A stretch of 64,000 nt of DNA from assembly GCA_022813625.1 (NCBI GenBank), contig JAKLMB010000016.1:372001-436000 (forward strand). The letters are read 5' to 3'. A model generated the notes under the pieces. That model ran no database searches. It worked only from the letters and a program-made list of their open reading frames with translations, and was not told where the DNA came from. Both the position numbers and the translations under genes were made by a program. Positions 59,025-64,000 of this stretch are shown here, in pieces (position 1 is the first letter of the stretch; each line of letters begins with the position of its first letter). Source of the DNA: Aaosphaeria pasadenensis (lineage: Eukaryota; Ascomycota; Dothideomycetes; Pleosporales).

Positions 59025-60846
59025 ATGGATATCTTTTTGGGATGCCTGACTTGGGGTCAGGTCAATGTATTGCATAGGTCCTCGGGGAGACTATTATCAT
59101 TGTATGAGTAGCATGTCTTTTTATTTCTTCATTACGACCTAGATGAGACCTTGCCGATGGTCGAAGGATCTTGGGCAAGATGACATTCACGAATTTATAC
59201 GGTCTGCGATCATGATACCTTTCTCTTTGCGATGATTCCGTCTATGTGCCTTAAAATGTGATTTGTTCACCCGTTTTTCTATACGAGGTATGTTTTGCTA
59301 ACTACTGCTGATACGAGTAGTTAGTACGCATATTAATTATTTCGTATTGCTTACTGTGTTGCAATGGTCTCCATACTCGTATGACGAACACGCTACGTCA
59401 CGTGCATTATTTCCGGAAGCGGTAGTCCTGATTCCTAAAATCATAGTCGTAACTATGCCAGGAGTGCCAGGGTATCAATAATCCTGGGGAAAGGCACCGA
59501 CCGTGGGCAGCTTAGGGGAGAAGAAAAGAAAAGAAAAGGGTACGATCTACCGCCGCGGAGCATACCTGTTCTTTCATCATCTCTTCATCATTCGTCCTAT
59601 TTACTAAGTTGTACTCGTACGAGTCCTCGGATGATTAGATAGTCTATTTTTGTTCAACAGATCAAAGGACATGCAAATGCGTCGATGAACAGTAAGTAAT
59701 CGTAGAAAGTTTGGGGGCTGGCTAACGATAGTGCCATTCAACATAAGGCATACCTTTACAGACGAGTTATGGGTAGCAAAGCGTCCACCAACAGAACCGA
59801 CCGCCGATCTCCCTCCGTGGAGTCGACGTTACAAAAGTGGGAAGGAATCCGAGACAGCTATGCGCGGCATGACTTACATGTATCTGTCCAATTTAGACAC
59901 CTGCAATATCAAGACCATGATACATCGACCATACAGAATAATAGCCGGCGAATGCAAAGATGATCAGAAACTACCCATGAGGTGACATAGATCATCTGAG
60001 GAATGGCTGTATTCATCCACATGCCATTTCAGGGAGCACAGGTAGATTTGTGTAATCCCCATCATCGAGCAAGATCGAAGATGAGTGAGTATGCCGTGTA
60101 GCAATGTGAGACAGTGGTAGCCTGCAGATCAATGCTCCGTACCGATCGTGGTGTGATAAGTCTGCGAATGAGAATTGGCCCGTCTGGGGGAACGGGAGAG
60201 GATTAGCGAACGGATTGTTGATCATGACGATGTCTGAGGGTGTTATGGTGGTGTTTCTCGATGACATCATTTCGATCCCTTCACGGGAATTCCTCACCAC
60301 ATCTCCTCTAACATTAAGGCCCGAAATGATATGATACAGCTCTTCATTTTGATTCGAATCGCGCTGTTGCCTACAGGACAGGTCGAATCTCGTGAAGTTA
60401 TTCTATTCTGCAACAATGCAGCGTTTTCGTTACTCATCGTTCGATTCGTAAGAACCTGGGGTAAGCATTGATCGCGTGGGTGGTACAGATCTTTCCCGAT
60501 GCGGTAAGCGATCAGCAAAGGCGTCTGTGAAGCGGCGCATCAACAATGCTGGGAGCGGGAAAGATCAAATGACGTTAGATGGGATTCACTCAAATGTTAA
60601 AAAGGGCATGCAGGTCGAAGAGAGATGTCTTCATGCAGGTTCACGATTACTAGCTTTGATGAAATTGGCCTTTGACTTGGACCCCTGAATTGCTTCTACA
60701 TACTCATATATCTCCCAATCCTATTGTCAATCTCGTGTGCTGCTTAGTCCAACATCTGCCAGCAAGTACAGCTTCATATACTCATACGAAGTATACATAT
60801 CTTGACCTTCGTTCTCTACCAATCCTGTCTGGACATATACACCAAT
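59025..60846. other. long intergenic region, gene-poor
   Basis: About 1.8 kb. Two weak frames only: plus 59769-59963 (starts MGSKAS, a possible myristoylation context, 64 codons) and minus 60013-60270 (starts MMSSRNTT). Neither has a domain or closed splice model. AAAAG-type repeats occur near 59521-59540. No tRNA seen. Confidence 0.5.
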
Positions 60847-61218
60847 ATGGCAAAGTCAACAACACCCTACAACGTCTCCGTCACAGAAAGAGAGCGCCGC
60901 AGATCAGGCGACTCAAGTAACTCGGAGTTATCAACACTGCATCAATTTCCATCTATATCATCAACATCCTCATCCAATGCATCGGACTATGGGCACTTCT
61001 CACGGAGTTACCACTCGAATGCTCCACCCGTCTATTCGACAACTTTGGAAAGTGACGAGATCGAAGCTTCCAGAAGAATAGAGCATGAGCAGAGGATGAG
61101 AATCAGAGACTACGCAATGGAGATCTCGAGGCTCATGGGCCGGCAGTTGGTGAATGGAATGAGGGGTAGCAGTAGCAAGAATTCGCATGGAGCGGCAGTT
61201 GATGAACCAAAGCACTGA
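60847..61218 (+). CDS. small hydrophilic protein, 123 aa
   Basis: Single exon with ATG in CAATATGG context. The first half is Ser/Thr-rich and disordered (HQFPSISSTSSSNASDYG), followed by PPVYSTTLESDEIEASRRIE and a charged helix (RMRIRDYAMEISRLMGRQL). No signal peptide, membrane segment or recognised domain. Amino-acid composition and the closing helix look protein-like, not random, but there is no second line of evidence. Confidence 0.45.
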   Translation: MAKSTTPYNVSVTERERRRSGDSSNSELSTLHQFPSISSTSSSNASDYGHFSRSYHSNAPPVYSTTLESDEIEASRRIEHEQRMRIRDYAMEISRLMGRQLVNGMRGSSSKNSHGAAVDEPKH

Positions 61219-61806
61219 AGACTTGCTGGTGGGATCTTCTTCATGGATCCGACCGGTCACTTCGACCTACTCAGATCATGCGACTTCGTTGACGAAATAG
61301 CATCACAGCACTACATTCGGTTAAAGTCTACGAAATCACCTAAGCCCATGTTGGCACACTGTCGCTTTTGGATGATACCCTGAACACCCTTTGAAACGCT
61401 GCGTATCTTCAGCGAATGTGTACAGAAATGTACGCAACAACACGAGCATTAGCAGCATTTTGCTCTGCATAAAGCCTCTTGAGAGCGCTTATTGTATGGC
61501 ATTCTAGCCCACATCTCCATGCCTTCGCTCCAATCGTTACATGAATAGGCGTACAACGCGCTGCCACAAAGTATGATGGCGGCGTATCATTGGCATTTGG
61601 AGTTCTGGAAACCACGGTTATCTGTATCATAGTATTTTGTATTGTTACTAGGCACAAATGAATTGGATATATATGTCCCTGCACTATCGCCAGCGCCAAA
61701 CGCGTCTAGATGACTTGTAACATGGATGCGCTCGTTCGACCTCTTCCAAGCTGTCAAAGACTAAAAGCGAACCTGCCCCAGCTGTCAAAGATCAGCGAAA
61801 GGTTTC
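61219..61806. other. convergent 3' region
   Basis: About 0.59 kb between the small plus-strand gene and the end of the FAD-oxidase gene. No gene recognised. Confidence 0.55.
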
Positions 61807-63886
61807 TCACGCCGTGACTCTGCAGAGCCTCCCCTGTTGCGTCGGTAGGCCTTGGGTGCCCTCGACCTTCCAATTCTGACTGCCAACCATCGTAACGGCA
61901 TAGAAAATACTCCATGGATCTCTCTTTACCTTAATGTCCGACAATCGCTCCCAATTGTCACCGTAAAGGCTCTGTTGAAAGTTCGGTTCTTCGGTGTCAA
62001 CCTCATTCATGTATGCTCCACTACCTGGCGTCACATCCCTGATCTTCTGTATGTACGATGCGTGACGGGCGTGACTCGCAATCTGTTGAGCGGGTGAGGC
62101 CTCTGGGCCATACGATCCGGTATCGTAGCTCGTAACATGCATGATGGCATTGCGAAGGGCGGGATTCACTGCGTTGTCTGCTCCAGGCCATCCTGCGACT
62201 TCCTCGGTAGGCGTAAAGTCGACTGAGTGGAATGGGTAACCGCCCTCTTCGACCAAAGTGCGGAAGGAGCCAATAGTATCGTTGAACACTTTGGAATCAA
62301 TGTCCTCGAGATTCTCGCGTGGGATGAGCCGCGAACCGAACCGACCTCCGCCGGCGCTCTCTCCTGGTCCTTGTGGTCGAAAGATGTACTTGGCATACGT
62401 CTCATAGAACGTCGGCTCCACGGGGGTTATTTTGATGCCTGCCTCTCTCAGCTCGCGGAAGACTGGGGCGAAGAAAGCCCTCGCGTCAGCTAATTTGAAA
62501 CCAGGCAGCGTGTAACGACCCGTCAGCTGTAGCGTCTGGGTCGAATTGCTTCCACCAGAACGTCCAGGGGTGAGATTATTCCAGCCATTGCCACCTACGT
62601 CTGCCATTCGGGGGAGTTGGGCGAAGTAGATCTTGACAGCTCTCCAGAACAACTCCTTATCCGGTACCTGGAATGTGTTTGACGAATTTCCTACCACGGG
62701 GTTCGTTTGCAGGTTGAACAGGACTTCTGATACGGGAGCCGGATCGTACGCCTTCACCAGCGCTGAAGTCACAACACCAAAGTTTCCTGGTGGTAATTAG
62801 AGGTAATTTCATCCAATGCTCCAGATTTGACGTACCAGGACCACCACCACGAATCGCCCAGAACAAGTCCTTGTTCTCATCGTGGCCAGCATGGACAAAC
62901 CTTCCATCTGCTGTCACGACCTCGAACGATAGCACTTGGTCAGCCATGAGGCCATATTTAGACGTAACATAACCAAAACCACCTCCTTGCATGAACCCTC
63001 CGTAGGCACCGACCGTTGATGAGCCTGGAGTTAGCATCGTCATATGGTTCGCGACCATGTGGGGGTAATGCATGTATTGCTCAAGGGCGACTCCGACTCT
63101 CGCTGCTCGTCCTCGATATCTTCCAACCGTCACAGACGGAAGATATTCGAAGTCAGTCAGGTGACGTGTCCAGATCTGAAGAGCACCTCCACCAGTACTT
63201 CGCCCGAGCCAATCGTGGCCAGTGTTCCTATTTGGCTCTTAGTAGCTTCCCAAGAGCAAGGAAATGTAAGAATACTGACTTGATGGTGATACGAAGATTG
63301 TTGTTGCGTGCAAAGTTGACTGCCTGTTGAATATGCTTGACTGTCGTTACATTCACCACGTACGCTGGATATGCAGTTATATTGCAATTGTAGATTGGCG
63401 TTGTTTCGTTCAAACCCACAGGTGGGATCGGGCATGGATTACCCAGTTGCCATGGTGCGTTTGGTACGACAGGGTCATCACCACTACGATGAGTGTCAGT
63501 GTTCAACAAATTCATAAAATAATTCGACAAAGCAAAACTCACGTATACAGAGAGCTGGACAAGCCTCGTCTAGCTTCGTTACATTTGGTAGGGTTGTAAT
63601 ACGGGCCTTGGTAGCAAGCTGCGGATGGTGGAATTCCCCTGATCAGTGCTCCTCCAAGAGTGGCGTTGAATCTATCCCACTTCGCACTCGAAGGCCAGTC
63701 CGCATCTCCAGGATACACTCGACATCTCGCTTTGCTAACAGGTTTTTTCGGATCACCAAATGCTATGTCCGAGTTGTTTCCGATGTCGGAATCCTTCAGT
63801 GTAGTGCGTTCGTAGGGGAAGTTAATTGCAGTGACATGTTGTGAAGCCAGGAGCAGCACGAAAAAGACTGAAGATAGTTGAATCAT
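61807..63886 (-). CDS. secreted FAD-linked oxidase, berberine-bridge-enzyme type
   Basis: VAO/BBE-family flavoenzyme, similar in layout to fungal isoamyl-alcohol-oxidase-type proteins; substrate open. Exons 63543-63886, 63280-63483, 62836-63227 and 61807-62786 give 639 residues. Signal peptide 1-20 (MIQLSSVFFVLLLASQHVTA). The FAD-binding domain includes YPAYVVNVTTVKHIQQAVNF and NTGHDWLGRSTGGG with His187, the covalent FAD attachment; the third splice gives GGGPGNFGVVTSA. Where bicovalent relatives have Cys, this protein has TPGSSTVGAYGGF, so FAD is probably held by His alone. Several NxT/NxS sites fit secretion. All introns are 49-59 nt. A BBE C-terminal module with an Asn/Tyr-rich end is partly present (YGDNWERLSDIK). 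Confidence 0.9.
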
Positions 63887-64000
63887 TGCGGGACCCTAGC
63901 TAACGCTACCAAAAAACATCCAAGTGCGCGCAAAAGAAAATTTCCGAAGTATGGCGTCTGTTTGTCTGATTTTATATGGCACCGCTCGATCTCACCGCGT
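63887..64000. other. promoter start of the FAD-oxidase gene
   Basis: Only 114 bases are available. TTTTATATGG at 63970-63979 (TATA-like on either strand) may belong to the oxidase promoter. Confidence 0.4.

Overview
The window is nuclear DNA of a filamentous ascomycete (Pezizomycotina; Dothideomycetes is my guess, not proven). The evidence is short spliceosomal introns (mostly 47-70 nt, GTRNGT...YAG), CT-rich leaders before start codons, no operons, and families typical of moulds: HET-domain, STAND/NACHT NTPase, Sip5, AIM6, GMC and berberine-bridge-type oxidases, heme-thiolate peroxygenase and hybrid histidine kinase. I closed about 25 gene models by hand; in each, the exon lengths sum to a multiple of three and the domain reads through the joins.

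Layout. 1-11 kb: secreted GMC oxidoreductase (+), PLP-homeostasis protein YggS/PROSC (-), AIM6-like phosphodiesterase (-), a gene-poor 2.8 kb, HET-domain protein (-). 11-26.5 kb: secreted aldose 1-epimerase (+), Sip5-like zinc-binding protein (+), extended SDR (-), lipid-kinase-like protein (-), single-pass membrane protein (+), Asteroid/XPG-like nuclease (-). 27-36 kb is a housekeeping block: phosphoglucomutase (+), Kes1/Osh4-type oxysterol-binding protein (+), TB2/DP1/HVA22 membrane-shaping protein (+), MGM101 (-). 36.7-41.5 kb: cytochrome P450 (+) and biotin-protein ligase (+). 41.8-54 kb is an accessory, partly decayed stretch: STAND NTPase (+), an O-methyltransferase lacking its N-terminal half (-), a degenerate gene remnant (-), a mitochondrial LEA-like protein (-), a hybrid histidine kinase interrupted by two opposite single-base shifts (+), and a short-type peroxygenase (+). 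54-64 kb: RNA polymerase III subunit Rpc31 (-), HSM3/PSMD5-like protein (+), two small proteins (+), secreted FAD-linked oxidase (-).

The genes do not form one pathway. The core genes cover sugar-phosphate metabolism, sterol/PI4P transport, ER shape, mtDNA maintenance, biotinylation, Pol III and PLP homeostasis. The accessory genes are secreted redox enzymes, a P450, and two self/non-self candidates (HET and STAND). I found no transposon, tRNA, rRNA or intact biosynthetic cluster. The most unusual points are the decay island at 44.8-52.2 kb, the in-frame introns in YggS and in the kinase receiver domain, the mitochondrial LEA-like protein, and four exact intergenic copies of TACGGAGTA.
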